This document shows, in pieces, positions 10,728 to 23,857 of a stretch of DNA of 64,000 bases (its first letter is position 1; every line of letters starts with the position of its first letter). A program made the position numbers and the translations under genes. The notes under the pieces were generated by a model that was given only the letters and a program-made list of their open reading frames with translations, ran no database searches and was not told where the DNA came from. Source of the stretch: Aegilops tauschii subsp. strangulata (Eukaryota > Streptophyta > Magnoliopsida > Poales > Poaceae); assembly GCF_002575655.3 (NCBI RefSeq), contig NC_053037.3, positions 507,788,544 to 507,852,543 on the forward strand. The letters run 5' to 3'.

Positions 10728-12307
10728 TGCTACCTCTTGAGCATTGCGTTGGTTTTCCCTTGAAGAGGAAAGGGTGATGCAGCAAAGTAGCGTAAGTATT
10801 TCCCTTAGTTTTTGAGAACCAAGGTATCAATCCGGTAGGAGGCTACGCGCGAGTCCCTCGCACCTACACAAAACAAATAAATCCTCGCAACCAACGCGAT
10901 AAGGGGTTGTCAATCCCTACACGGTCAGTTACGAGAGTGAGATATGATAAGATAATATTTTTGGTATTTTCGTGATAAAGATGCAAAGTAAAATAAAAGC
11001 AAAGTAGAAAGCAACGGAAATAACTAAGTGTTGAAAGATTAATATGATGGAAGATAGACCCGGGGGCCATAGGTTTCACTAGTGGCTTCTCTCAAGAGCA
11101 TAAGTATTTTACGGTGGGTGAACAAATTACTGTTGAGCAATTGACAGAATTGAGCATAGTTATGAGAATATCTAGGTATGATCATGTATATAGGCATCAC
11201 GTCCGAGACAAGTAGACCGACTCCTGCCTGCATCTACTACTATTACTCCACACATCGACCGCTATCCAGCATGCATCTAGAGTATTAAGTTCATAAGAAC
11301 AGAGTAACGCCTTAAGCAAGATGAGATGATGTAGAGGGATAAATTCATGCAATATGATAAAAAAAACCCATCTTGTTATCCTCGATGGCAACAATACAAT
11401 TCGTGCCTTGCTGCCCCTACTGTCACTGGGAAAGGACACCGCAAGATTGAACCCAAAGCTAAGCACTTCTCCCATTGCAAGAAAGATCAATCTAGTAGGC
11501 CAAACCAAACTGATAATTCGAAGAGACTTGCAAAGATAACCAATCATACATAAAAGAATTCAGAGAAGATTCAAATATTGTTCATAGATAAACTTGATCA
11601 TAAACCCACAATTCATCGGTCTCAACAAATACACCGCAAAAGAAGACTACATCGAATAGATCTCCACGAGAGAGGGGGAGAACATTGTATTGATATCCAA
11701 AAAGAGAGAAGAAGCCATCTAGCTAATAACTATGGTCCCGAAGGTCTGAGGTAAACTAGTCACACATCATCGCAGAGGCTATGGTGTTGATGTAGAAGCC
11801 CTCCGTGATCGATGCCCCTTCCGGCGGAGCTCCGGAACAGGCCCCAAGATGGGATCTCGTGGGTACAGAAGGTTGCGGCGGTGGAATTAGGTTTTTGGCT
11901 CCGTATCTGATCGTTTGGGGGTACGTAGGTATATATAGGAGGAAGGAGTACGTCGGTGGAGCAACGTGGGGCCCATGAGGGTGGAGGGCGCGCCCAGGGG
12001 GGGTAGGCGCGCCCCCTATCTTGTGGCCTCCTGGAAGCTTCCTTGACGTAGGGTCCAAGTCTCCTGGATCATGTTCGTTCCAAAAATCAGGTTCCCGAAG
12101 GTTTCATTCCGTTTGGACTCCGTTTGATATTCTTTTTCTGCGAAACTCTGAAATAGGCAAAAAACAACAATTCTGGGCTGGGCCTCCGGTTAATAGGTTA
12201 GTCCCAAAAATAATATAAAAGTGAATAATAAATCCCAATAATGTCCAAAACAGAAGATAATATAGCATGGAGCAATCAAAAATTATAGATACGTTGGAGA
12301 CGTATCA
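10728..12307 (-). repeat. G3 3' LTR (complete)
   Basis: A 1,580-base LTR bounded by TGCTACC on the left and GACGTATCA on the right. Read on the minus strand it starts TGATACGTCTCC. A minus-strand TATA box is at about 11930-11938 (TATATATA region). A GC-rich palindromic module similar to that in the G1 LTR is at about 11967-12029. The short ORFs in it are not genes. Confidence 0.92.
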
Positions 12308-13952
12308 AGCATCCCCAAGCTTAATTCCTGCTCGTCCTCGAGTAGGTAAATGATAAAAACAGAATTTTTGATGCGGAATGCTACTTAGCATAATTTCAAA
12401 GTAATTCTTCTTATTGTGGCATGAATGTTCAGATTTGATATGATTCAAGATAAAAGTTTAATGTTGACATAAAAACAATAATATTTCAAGCATACTAACT
12501 AAGCAATTATGTCTTATCAAAATAACATGGCCAAAGCAAGTTATCCCTACAAAATCATATAGTCTGGCTATGCTCCATCTTCCCCACACAAAATTGTCAT
12601 ATCATGTACGACCCCGGTTTTAGCCAAGCAATTGGTTCATACTTTTAACGCACTTCAGCCTTTTCAACTCTTACGCAATACATGAGCGCAAGCCATGGAT
12701 ATAGCACTATGGTGGAATAAGGTATAATGGTAGGGGTTATGTGGGAAGACAAAAAAAGAAAAAAAAAAGTCTCACATCAACGAGGCTAATCAACGGGCTA
12801 TGGAGATGCCCATCAATTGATGTTAATGCGAGGAGTAGGGATTGCCATGCAACGGATGCACTAGAGCTATAAGTGTATGAAAGCTCAAAAAGAAACTAAG
12901 TGGGTGTGCATCCAACTTGCTTGCTCACGAAGACCTCGGGCATTTGAGGAAGCCCATCATTGGAATATACAAGCCAAGTTCTATAATGAAATTTCCCACT
13001 AGTATATGAAAGTGACAAAATGAGAGACTCTCTATTATGAAGATCATGGTGTTACTTTGAAGCACAAGTGTGGTAAAAGGATAGTAACATTGTCCCTTCT
13101 CTCTTTTTCTCTCATTTTTTTATTTGGGCCTTTTCTTTTTTTTATGGCCTCTTTTTTTTAGTCCGGAGTCTCATCCCGAATTGTGGGGGAATCATAGTCT
13201 CCATCATCCTTTCCTCACTTGGGACAATGCTCTAATAATGATGATCATCACACTTTTATTTACTTACAACTCATGAATTACAACTCAATACTTAGAACAA
13301 AATATGACTCTATATGAATGCCTCCGGCGGTGTACCGGGATATGCAATGAATCAAGAGCGACATGTATGAAAGAATTATGAATGGTGGCTTTGCCACAAA
13401 TACAATGTCAACTACATGATCATGCAAAGCAATATGACAATAATGGAAACGGTGGAAAGTTGCATGGCAATATATCTCGGAATGGCTATGGAAATGCCAT
13501 GATAGGTAGGTATGGTGGCTGTTTTGAGGAAGATATAAGGAGGTTTACGTGTGATAGAGCGTATCATATCATGGGGTTTGGATGCACCAGCGAAGTTTGC
13601 ACCAACTCTCAAGGTGACAAAGGGCAATGCGCGGTACCGAAGAGGCTAGAAAATTGCGGAAAGGTAAGTGTGCGTATAATCCATGGACTCACATTAGTCA
13701 TAAAGAACTCATATACTTATTGCAAAAATTTATTAGCCCTCGAAGCAAAGTACTACTACGCATGCTCCTAGGGGAAGGGTTGGTAGGAGTTAACCATCGC
13801 GCGATCCCGACCGCCACACAAAGGAAGACAATCAACAAATACTTCATGCTCCGACTTCGTTACATAACGGTTCACCATACGTGCATGCTACGGGAATCAC
13901 AAACTCCAACACATGTATTTTTCAATTCCACAATTACTCAACTAGCACAACT
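12308..13952 (-). other. G3 internal 3' non-coding region, part 1
   Basis: AT-rich sequence with poly-A and poly-T runs (about 12751-12770 and 13120-13160) and no credible coding frame on either strand. It begins with the purine tract next to the LTR and ends at the A3 target site. It corresponds to the long 3' untranslated region of Athila-type elements. Confidence 0.75.
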
Positions 13953-15672
13953 TGTTGGAAATATGCCCTAGAGGCAATAATAAAATGGTTAGTATTGTAT
14001 TTCCTTGTTCATGATAATTGTCTATTGTTCATGCTATAATTGTATTAACTGGAAATCGTAATACATGTGTGAATACATAGACCACAACATGTCCCTAGTA
14101 AGCCTCTAGTTGACTAGCTCGTTGATCAATAGATGGTTATGGTTTCCTGACCATGGACATTGGATGTCATTGATAATGGGATCACATCATTAGGAGAATG
14201 ATGTGATGGACAAGACCCAATCCTAAGCATAGCACAAGATCGTGTAGTTCGTTTGCTAAGAGCTTTTCTAATGTCAAGTATCGTTTCCTTAGACCATGAG
14301 ATTGTGCAACTCCCGGATACCGTAGGAATGCTTTGGGTGTACCAAACGTCACAACGTAACTGGGTGGCTATAAAGGTGCACTACAGGTATCTCCGAAAGT
14401 GTCTGTTGGGTTGGCACGAATCGAGACTGGGATTTGTCACTCCGTATGACGGAGAGGTATCTCTGGGCCCACTCGGTAATGCATCATCATAATGAGCTCA
14501 ATGTGACTAATGAGTTAGCCATGGGATCATGCGTTACGGAATGAGTAAAGAGACTTGCCGGTAACGAGATTGAACAAGGTATAGGGATACCGACGATCGA
14601 ATCTCGGGCAAGTAACATACCGATAGACAAAGGGAATTGTATACGGGATTGATTGAATCCCCGACATCATGGTTCATCCGATGAGATCATCGTGGAACAT
14701 GTGGGAGCCAACATGGGTATCCAGATCCCGCTGTTGGTTATTGGTCGGAGAACGTCTCGGTCATGTCTGCATGGTTCCCGAACCCGTAGGGTCTACACAC
14801 TTAAGGTTCGGTGACGCTAGAGTTGTTATGGGAAATAGTATGTGGTTACTGAAGGTTGTTTGGAGTCCCGGATGAGATCCCAGACGTCACGAGGAGTTCC
14901 GGAATGGTCCGGAGACGAAGATTTATATATGGGAAGTCCTTATTCGGTCGCCGGAAGTGTTCGGGGGTATATCGGTATTGTACCGGGACCACCGAAAGGG
15001 TTCCGGGGGTCCACCGGGAGGGTCCACCTGCCCCGGAGGGCCCTATGAGCCGAATATAGAGGGGAACCAGCCCCTAGGTGGGCTGGGCGCCAAACCCCCT
15101 AGGGCCCATGCGCCTAGGGTTGGGGGGAAACCCTAAAGGGGGCGCCCCCCTTGGCTTGGGGGGCAAGCCTCCCCCCTTGGCCGCCGCCTCCCCTCTAGAT
15201 CCATCTGGAGGGGGCCGGCCCCCCTCTCCCTTGCCCCTATAAATAGAGGGGGGTGGGAGGGCAGCCGCACCCCTGACAAGGCGCAGCCCTCTCCTCCTCC
15301 AACTCCTCCTCCTCCTCCGTAGTGCTTAGCGAAGCTCTGCCGGGGAACCACGAGCTCCATTGCCACCATGCCGTCGTGCTGCTGGAGTTCTCCCTCAACT
15401 TCTCCTCTCCCCTTGCTGGATCAAGAAGGAGGAGATGTCCCCAGGCTGTACGTGTGTTGAACGCGGAGGCGCCGTCCGTTCTGCGCTAGATCGGATCTTC
15501 CGCGATTTGAATCGACGCGAGTACGACTCCATCAACTGCGTTCTTGTAACGCTTCCGCTTAGCGATCTTCAAGGGTATGAAGATGCACTCCCTCTCTCTC
15601 TTTGCTAGCATCTCCTGGATTGATCTTGGTGACACGTAGGAAAATTTTGAATTATTGCTACGTTCCCCAAGA
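13953..15672 (+). repeat. A3 5' LTR
   Basis: TATAAATA at 15238-15245 is a clear TATA box after a GC-rich segment. The end reads CCCCAAGA where the 3' LTR has CCCCAACA, so the terminal CA has mutated. The ORFs found in it recur at the same place in the 3' LTR simply because the LTRs are alike. Confidence 0.95.
15238..15245 (+). promoter_or_regulatory. TATA box of A3 5' LTR
   Basis: TATAAATA, duplicated at 22159-22166 in the 3' LTR. Confidence 0.7.
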
Positions 15673-16983
15673 GTGGCATCATGAGCTAGGTCTATGCGTA
15701 GATTCTATGCACGAGTAGAACACAAAGTAGTTGTGGGCGATGATTTGTTTAATTTGCTTACCGTTACTAGTCTTATCTTGATTCGGCGGCATTGTGGGAT
15801 GAAGCGGCCCGGACCGACCTTACATGTACTCTTACGTGAGACAGGTTCCACCGACTGACATGCACTTGATGCATAAGGTGGCTAGCGGGTGTCTGTCTCT
15901 CCCACTTTAGTCGGATCGGATTCGATGAAGAGGGTCCTTATGAAGGGTAAATAGCAATTGACATATCACCGTTGTGGCTTTTGCATAGGTAAGAAACGTT
16001 CTTGCTAGAAACCCATAGCAGCCACGTAAAACATGCAACAACAATTAGAGGACGTCTAACTTGTTTTTGCAGGGTATGCTATGTGATGTGATATGGCCAA
16101 AAGGATGTGATGAATTATATATATGTGATGTATGAGATTGATCATGTTCTTCTAATAGGAATCACGACTTGCATGTCGATGAGTATGACAACCGGCAGGA
16201 GCCATAGGAGTTGTCTTAATTTATTGTATGACCTGCGTGTCAATGAAAAACGCCATGTAATTACTTTACTTTATTGCTAACCGTTAGCCATAGTAGTAGA
16301 AGTAATAGTTGGCGAGACAACTTCATGAAGACACGATGATGGAGATCATGATGATGGAGATCATGGTGTCATGCCGGTGACGAAGGTGATCATGCCGCGC
16401 CTCGAAGATGGAGATCAAAAGGCGCAAGATGATACTGGCCATATCATGTCACTTTATGATTTGCATGTGATGTTTGTCATGTTTACATCTTATCTGCTTA
16501 GAACGATGGTAGCATAAATAAGATGATCCCTCGCTAAAATTTCAAGAAAGTGTCCCCCCTAACTGTGCACCGTTGCGAAGGTTCGTTGTTTCGAAGCACC
16601 ACGTGATGATCGGGTGTGATAGATTCTAACGTTCGCATACAATGGGTCTAAGCCAGATTTACACATGCGAAACACTTAGGTTGACTTGACGAGCCTAGCA
16701 TGTACAGACATGGCCTCGAAACACAAGAGACCGAAAGGTCGAACATGAGTCGTATAGTAGATACGATCAACATGAAGATGTTCACCGATGATAACTAGTC
16801 CGTCTCACGTGATGATCGGACACGGCCTAGTTGACTCGGATCATGTATCACTTAGATGACTAGAGGGATGTCTATCTAAGTGGGAGTTCATTAAATAATC
16901 AGATGAACTTAATTATCATGAACATAGTCAAAAGGTCTTTGCAAATTATGTCATAGCTTATGCTTTAGTTCTACTGTTTAAGA
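15673..16983 (+). other. A3 primer binding site and leader
   Basis: TGGCATCATGAGCTAGG from 15674 is the Met-tRNA-type PBS with a few changes. The leader that follows is alignable with that of A1 and has no coding content. Confidence 0.82.
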
Positions 16984-17747
16984 TATGTTCCTAGAGAAAA
17001 TTTAGTTGAAAGTTGATAGTAGCAATTATGCGGACTGGGTCCGTATACTGAGGATTGTCCTCATTGCTGCGTAGAAGGCTTATGTCCTTAATGCACCGCT
17101 CGGTGTGCTGAACCTCGAGCGTTGTCTGTGGATGTTGCGAACATCTGACATACACGTGTTGATGACTACGTGATAGTTCAGTGTGTAATGCTAACGGTTT
17201 AGAATTGAGGCGCCAAAGACGTTTTTGAAACGTCGCAGAACATATGAGATGTTCCAAAGACTGAAATTGGGATTTCAGACTAGTGCCCACGTCAAGAGGT
17301 ATGAGACCTCTGACAAGTTTCTTAAGACTGCAAACTAAGGGAGGAAAGCTCAATCGTTGAGCATGTGCTCAGATTGTCTGAGTACTACAATCGCTTGAAT
17401 CGAGTGGGAGTTAATCTTCCAGATGAGATAGTGATGGTTCTCCATAGTCACTGCCACCAAGCTATTAGAGCTTCGTGATGAACTATAACATATCAGGGAT
17501 AGACATGATGATCCTCGAGCAACTCGCGATGTTTGACACTGCGAAAGTAGAAATCAAGTAGGAACATCAATTGTTGATGGTTAGTAAAACCACTAGTTTC
17601 AAGAAGGGCAAGGGAAAGAAGGGATACTTCATGAAACGGCAAATCAGTTGCTGCTCTAGTGAAGAAACCCAAGGTTGAACCCAAACCCGAGACTAAGTGC
17701 TTCTGTAATGAGGGGAACGGTCACTGAAGCAGAACTACCCTAGATAC
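16984..17747 (+). pseudogene. A3 gag remnant
   Basis: Fragments in all three frames match the A1 gag: GSNYADWVR near 17025, the PPSY-type region near 17455 and the lysine-rich linker near 17600. The zinc knuckle at about 17695-17745 has lost cysteines. Stops and indels are frequent and no start codon lies at the expected place. Confidence 0.8.
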
Positions 17748-18990
17748 TTGGTAGATGAGAAGGCAGGCAAGGTCGACAGAAGTATATTGGATATACATTA
17801 TATTAATGTGTACTTTACTAGTACTCCTAGTAGCACCAGGGTATTAGATACCGGTTCGGTTGCTAAGTGTAGGGTAACTCAAAATAAAAGGCTACGGAAT
17901 AAACGGAGACTAGTTAAAGGTGAGATGACGATATGTGTTGGAAGTGTTTCCAAGGTTGATGTGATCAAGCATCGCATGCTCCCTCTACCATCGAGATTGG
18001 TGTTAAACCTAAATAATTGTTATTTGGTGTTTGCGTTGAGCATAGACATGATTGGATTATGTTTATCGCAATACGGTTATTCATTTAAGGAGAATAATGG
18101 TTACTCTATTTATTTGAATAATACCTTCAATGGTCTTGCACCTAAAATGAATGGTTTATTGAATCTCGATCGTAGTGATACACATGTTCATGCCAAAAGA
18201 TATAAGATAGTAATGATAGTACCACATACTTGTGGCACTGCCACTTGAGTCATATTGGTATAAAACGCATGAAGAAGCTCCATGTTGATGGATCTTTGGA
18301 CTCACTCGTTTTTGAAAAGATTGAGACATGCGAACCATGTCTATTGGTAGATATGCACGAAGAAACTCCATACAGATGGATCGTTTGGACTCACTTGATT
18401 TTGAATCACTTGAGACATGCAAATCATAACACATGGGCAAGATGACTGAAAGGCCTCGTTTTTAGTAAGATGGAACAAGAAAGCAACTTGTTGGAAGTAA
18501 TACATTTTGATGTGTGCAGTCCAATGAGTGCTGAGGCACGCAGTGGATATCGTTATGTTCTTACTTCACAGATGATTTGAGTACATGTTGAGTATATTTA
18601 CTTGATGAAACACAAGTCTGAATTATTGAAAGGTTCAAGTAATTTCAGAGTGAAGTTGAAGATCGTCGTGACAAGAGGATAAAATGTCCGTGATATGATC
18701 ATAGAGATGAATATCTGAGTTACGAGTTTGGCACACAATTAAGACATTGTGGAAATTGTTTCACAACTAATACCGCCTGGAACACCATAGTGTGATGGTG
18801 TGTCCGAACATCAAAACTGCACCCTATTGGATATGGTGCATACCATGATGTCTCTTATCGAATTACACTATCGTTTATGGGTTAGGCATTAGAGACAACC
18901 GCATTCACTTTAAATAGGGCACCACGCAATTCCGTTGAGACGACACCGTATGAACTATGGTTTAGAGAAACTTAAGCTGTCGTTTCTTAA
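17748..18990 (+). pseudogene. A3 protease and integrase remnant
   Basis: The protease segment (17748-18248) still has the active-site triad in RVLDTGSVAK near 17848. The pre-integrase HCHLSHIG is near 18235, with a local duplication of the following segment (near-identical text at about 18281-18340 and 18370-18425). Integrase core residues are recognisable but frames change repeatedly between 18440 and 18990. Confidence 0.8.
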
Positions 18991-20715
18991 AAGTTTGGGG
19001 CTGCGACGCTTATGTGAAAAAGTTTCAGGCTGATAAGCTCGAACCCAAAGCGGATAAATGCATCTTCATAGAATACCCAAAACAGTTGGGTATACCTCCT
19101 ATTTCAGATCTGGAAGCAAAAGTGATTGTTTCTAGAAACGGGTCCTTTCTCGAGGAAAAGTTTCTCTCGAAAGAATTGAGTGGGAGGATGGTGGAGACTT
19201 GATGAGGTTATTGAACCATGACTTCAACTAGTGTGTAGCAGGGCACAGGAAGTTGTTCCTATGGCACCTACACCAATTGAAGTGGAAGCTTATGATAGTG
19301 ATCATGAAACTTCGGATCAAGTCACTACCAAACCTCGTAGGTCGACAAGGATGCGTACTACTTCAGAGTGGTACGTAATCCTGTCTTGGAAGTCATGTTG
19401 CTAGACAACAATGAACCTACGAGCTATGGAGAAGCGATGGTGGGCCCAGATTCCGATGAATGGCTCGAGGCCATAAAATCCGAGAGAGGATCCATGTATA
19501 AAAACAAAGTATAGACTTTGGAAGAACTACTTGATGGTCGTAAGGTTGTTGGGTGCAGATGGATTTTAAAAGGAAGACGGACAATGATGGTAAGTGTCAC
19601 CATTAAGAAAGCTCGACTTGTCGTTAAGATGTTTTCCGACAAGTTCAAGGAGTTGACTGCGATGAGACTTTCTCACTCATAGTGATGCTAAGAGTCTGTT
19701 GGAATTATATTAGCAGTTACTGCATTATTTATGAAATCTTGCAGATAGGATGTCAAAACATTGTTTCCTCGACGATTTTCTTGAGGAAAGGTTGTATGTG
19801 ATACAACCAGAAGGTTTGGTCAATCCTGAAACATGCTAACAAGTATGCAAAGCTCCAGCAATCCTTCTAAGGACTGGAGTAAGCATCTCGGAGTTGGAAT
19901 GTACGCTTTGATGAGATGATCAAAGATTTTGGGTTTATACAAAGTTTATGAGAAACTTGTATTTCCAACAAAGTGAGTGGGAGCACTATAGAATTTTTGA
20001 TGAGTACATGTTGTTAACATATTGTTGATCAGAAATGATGTAGAATTTCTGGAAAGCTTACAAGGTTATTTTAAAAGTGTTTTTCAATGGAAAACCTGGA
20101 TTAAGCTACTTGAACATTGAGCATCAAGATCTATAAGGATAGATCAAAACGCTTAATAGTACTTTCAAATGAATACATGCCGTGACAAGATTTTGAAGGA
20201 GTTCAAAATAGATCAGCAAAGAAGGAGTTCTTGGCTGTGTTACAAGGTGTGAGTATTGAGTAAGACTCAAGACCTGACCACGGCAGAAGAGAGAGAAAGG
20301 ACAAAGGTTGTCCCCTATGCTTTAGACGTAGGCTCTACAGTATGCTATGTTGTGTACCGCACCTGAAGTGTGCCTTGCCATGAGTCAGTCAAGGGGTACA
20401 AGAGTGATCCAGGAATGGATCACATGACAACGGTTGAACTTATCCTTAGTATCTAGTGGACTAAGGAATTTTCTCGATTATGGAGGTGGAAAAAGAGTTC
20501 GTCGTAAAGGGTTACGTCGATGCAAACTTTGACACTAATCCGGATGACTCTGAGTAGTAAACCGGATTCGTATAGTAGAGCAGTTATTTGGAATAGCTCC
20601 AAGTAGCGCGTGGTAGCTGCATCTACAAGATGACATAGAGATTTGTAAAGCACACACGGATCTGAATGTTGCAGACCCGTTGACTAAAACCTCTCTCGTA
20701 AGCATAACATGATCA
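18991..20715 (+). pseudogene. A3 reverse transcriptase and RNase H remnant
   Basis: The IN-RT linker (19014-19202 open), RT and RNase H match A1 at 3840-4783 and 38593-39540 but carry many stops and indels. The YVDD box region (about 20020) is not intact. The C-terminal end (ADPLTK) is recognisable near 20675. Confidence 0.8.
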
Positions 20716-20740
20716 AACCCTAGAACTCATTGAGTGTTAA

Positions 20741-20839
20741 TCACATGGTGATGTGAACTAGATTATTGAATCTAGTAAACTCTTGGGTATTAGTCACATG
20801 GTGATGTGAACTTTGAGTGTTAATCACATGGTGATGTGA
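20741..20839. repeat. Three identical 16-bp palindromes near the A3 polypurine tract
   Basis: TCACATGGTGATGTGA occurs at 20741-20756, 20794-20809 and 20824-20839 (6-bp arms, GGTG spacer), each within a longer repeat of about 40-55 bases (GTGTTAATCACATGG...). The PPT GCAAGTGGGAGAC follows, directly before the 3' LTR. Confidence 0.9.
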
Positions 20840-20872
20840 ACTAGATTATTGACTCTAGTGCAAGTGGGAGAC

Positions 20873-22593
20873 TGTTGGAAATATGCCCTAAAGGCAATAA
20901 TAAAATGGTTATTATTATATTTCCTTGTTCATGATAATTGTCTATTGTTCATGCTATAATTGTATTAACTGGAAAGCGTAATACATGTGTGAATACATAG
21001 ACCACAACATGTCCCTAGTAAGCCTCTAGTTGACTAGCTCGTTGATCAATAGATGGTTATGGTTTCTTGACCATGGACATTGGATGTCATTGATAACGGG
21101 ATCACATCATTAGGAGAATGATGTGATGGACAAGACCCAATCCAAAGCATAGCACAAGATCGTGTAGTTCGTTTGCTAAGAGCTTTTCTAATGTCAAGTA
21201 TCGTTTCCCTAGACCATGAGATTGTGCAACTCCCGGATACCGTAGGAATGCTTTGGGTGTACCAAACGTCACAACGTAACTGGGTGGCTATAAAGGTGCA
21301 CTACAGGTATCTCCGAAAGTGTCTGTTGGGTTGGCACGAATCGAGACTGGGATTTGTCAATCCGTATGACGGAGAGGTATCTCTGGGCCCACTCGGTAAT
21401 GCATCATCATAATGAGCTCAATGTGACTAATGAGTTAGCCACGGGATCATGCGTTACGGAACGAGTAAAGAGACTTGCCGGTAACGAGATTGAACAAGGT
21501 ATAGGGATACCGACGATCGAATCTCGGGCAAGTAACATACCGATAGACAAAGGGAATTGTATACGGGATTGATTGAATCCCCGACATCGTGGTTCATCCG
21601 ATGAGATCATCGTGGAACTTGTGGGAGCCAACATGGGTATCCAGATCCCACTGTTGGTTATTGGCCGGAGAACGTCTCGGTCATGTCTGCATGGTTCCCG
21701 AACCCGTAGGGTCTACACACTTAAGGTTCAATGACGCTAGAGTTGTTATGGGAAATAGTATGTGGTTACCGAAGGTTGTTCGGAGTCCCGGATGAGATTG
21801 CCGGACGTCACGATGAGTTCCGGAATGGTCCGGAGACGAAGATTTATATATGGGAAGTCCTTATTCGGTCGCCGGAATTGTTCGGGGGTATATCGGTATT
21901 GTACCGGGACCACCGAAAGGGTTCCGGGGGTCCACCGGGAGGGTCCACCTGCCTGGAGGGCCCTATGGGCCGAATATAGAGGGGAACCAGCCCCTAGGTG
22001 GGCTGGGCGCCAAACCCCCCTAGGGCCCATGCGCCTAGGGTTGGGGGGAAATCCTAAAGGGGGCGCCCCCCTTGGCTTGGGGGGCAAGCCTCCCCTCCTT
22101 GGCCGCCGCCCCCCTCTAGATCCATCTGGAGGGGGCCGGCCCCTCTCTCCCTTGCCCCTATAAATAGAGGGGGGTGGGAGGGCAGCCGCACCCCTGACAA
22201 GGCGCAGCCCTCTCCTCCTCCAACTCCTCCTCCTCCTCCGTAGTGCTTAGCGAAGCTCTGCCGGAGAACCACGAGCTCCATTGCCACCATGCCGTCGTGC
22301 TGCTAGAGTTCTCCCTCAACTTCTCCTCTCCCCTTTCTGGATCAAGAAGGAGGAGATGTCCCCGGGCTGTACGTGTGTTGAACGCGGAGGTGCCGTCCGT
22401 TCGGCGCTAGATCGGATCTTCCGCGATTTGAATCGCCGCGAGTACGACTCCATCAACCGCGTTCTTGTAATGCTTCCGCTTAGCGATCTTCAAGGGTATG
22501 AAGATGCACTCCCTCTCTCTCGTTGCTAGCATCTCCTAGATTGATCTTGGTGACACGTAGGAAAATTTTGAATTATTGCTACGTTCCCCAACA
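20873..22593 (+). repeat. A3 3' LTR
   Basis: Starts TGTTGG at 20873 after the PPT and ends CCCCAACA at 22593. TATAAATA is at 22159-22166. It is followed by the CAACT duplication. Confidence 0.95.
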
Positions 22594-22598
22594 CAACT

Positions 22599-23857
22599 AT
22601 GATATTACCACCTTTATATCTCAAAACAATTATCAAGCATCAAATTTCTCATGATATTAATTAAAGCAAATTGCCATGATATTTTAAGACTCTCAAAATA
22701 ATATAAGTGAAGCATGAGAGATCAATAGTTTCTATAAAAAAATCCACCACCGTGCTCTAAAAGATATAAGTGAAGGACTAGAGCAAAACTATATAGCTCA
22801 AAAGATATAAGTGAAGCACATAGAGTATTCTAATAAATTCCGAATCATGTGTGTCTCTCTCAAAAGGTGTGTACAGCAAGGATGATTGTGGTAAACTAAA
22901 AAACAAAGACTCAAATCATACAAGACGCTCCAAGCAAAACACATATCATGTGGTGAATAAAAATATAGCTCCAAGTAAAGTTACCGATGGAAGTAGACGA
23001 AAGAAGGGATGCCTTCCGGGGCATCCCCAAGCTTTGGATTTATGGTGTCCTTAGATTATCTTGGGGGTGCCATGGGCATCCCCAAGATTAGGCTCTTGCC
23101 ACTCCTTGTTCCATAATCCATCAAATATTTTACCCAAAACTTGAAAACTTCACAACACAAAACTTAGCAGAAAATCTCATGAGCTCCGTTAGCGAAAGAA
23201 AACAAAAGACCATTTCAAGGTACTGTAATGAACTCATTCTTTATTTATATTGGTGTTAAACCTACTGTATTACAACTTCTCTATGGTTTATAAACTCTTT
23301 TACTAGCCATAGATTCATCAAAATAAGCAAACAACACACGAAAAACAGAATCTGTCAAAAACAGAACAGTCTGTAGTAATCTGTAACTAACGCAAACTTC
23401 TGGAACTCCAAAAAATCAGCCAAAATAGGACGGCCTAGGCAATTTGTTTATTGATCAGCAGAAATTGGAATAAATGTTTTATCACGTTCTGGTGATTTCT
23501 AACAATTATTTTCGTGAACAGAAAGTTTCTGGAATTTTCTGCAAGATCAAATAACTATCATCCAAGAAGATCCTATAGGTTTAACTTGGCACAAACACTA
23601 ACTAAAACATGAAAACACATCTAACGAGAGACTAGAACAAATATTTATTCCTAAACAGAAGCAAAAAAGCAAAAAACTAAAAATAAAATTGGGTTGCCTC
23701 CCAACAAGCGCTATCGTTTAACGCCCCTAGCTAGGCATACAAGCAAGGATAGATCTAGGTATTGTCCTCTTTGGTGGGCAATCCATAAGTGGATCTCATG
23801 ATAGATTCATATGGTAATTTTACTTTCTTCCTAGGGAAGTGTTCCATGCCTTTCTTT
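22599..23857 (-). other. G3 internal non-coding region, part 2
   Basis: This continues the sequence interrupted by A3. It contains three copies of a short motif around ATATAAGTGAAG (near 22700, 22765 and 22805) and an inverted repeat at about 23060-23086 (CTTGGGGGTGCC / GGCATCCCCAAG). No coding frame was seen. Its right end, near 23857, is the deletion junction with the truncated LTR. Confidence 0.7.

Larger units (their letters stand above)
13953..22593 (+). mobile_element. A3: BARE/Angela-type Copia element inside G3, similar LTRs but decayed interior
   Basis: LTRs at 13953-15672 and 20873-22593 start TGTTGGAAATATGCCC. The perfect TSD CAACT is at 13948-13952 and 22594-22598. The interior keeps Copia gene order but is full of stops and indels in every domain. 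The two LTRs differ at only about 40 positions by eye over 1.7 kb. The element sits at the deepest level of the nest and so is the youngest insertion in that chain. Confidence 0.94.

Noticed and set aside
14253..15608. ORFs of about 70-80 codons in the A3 5' LTR, repeated at 21173-22529
   Set aside because: They recur only because the two LTRs are copies of each other; located in U3/R without a conserved start or domain.
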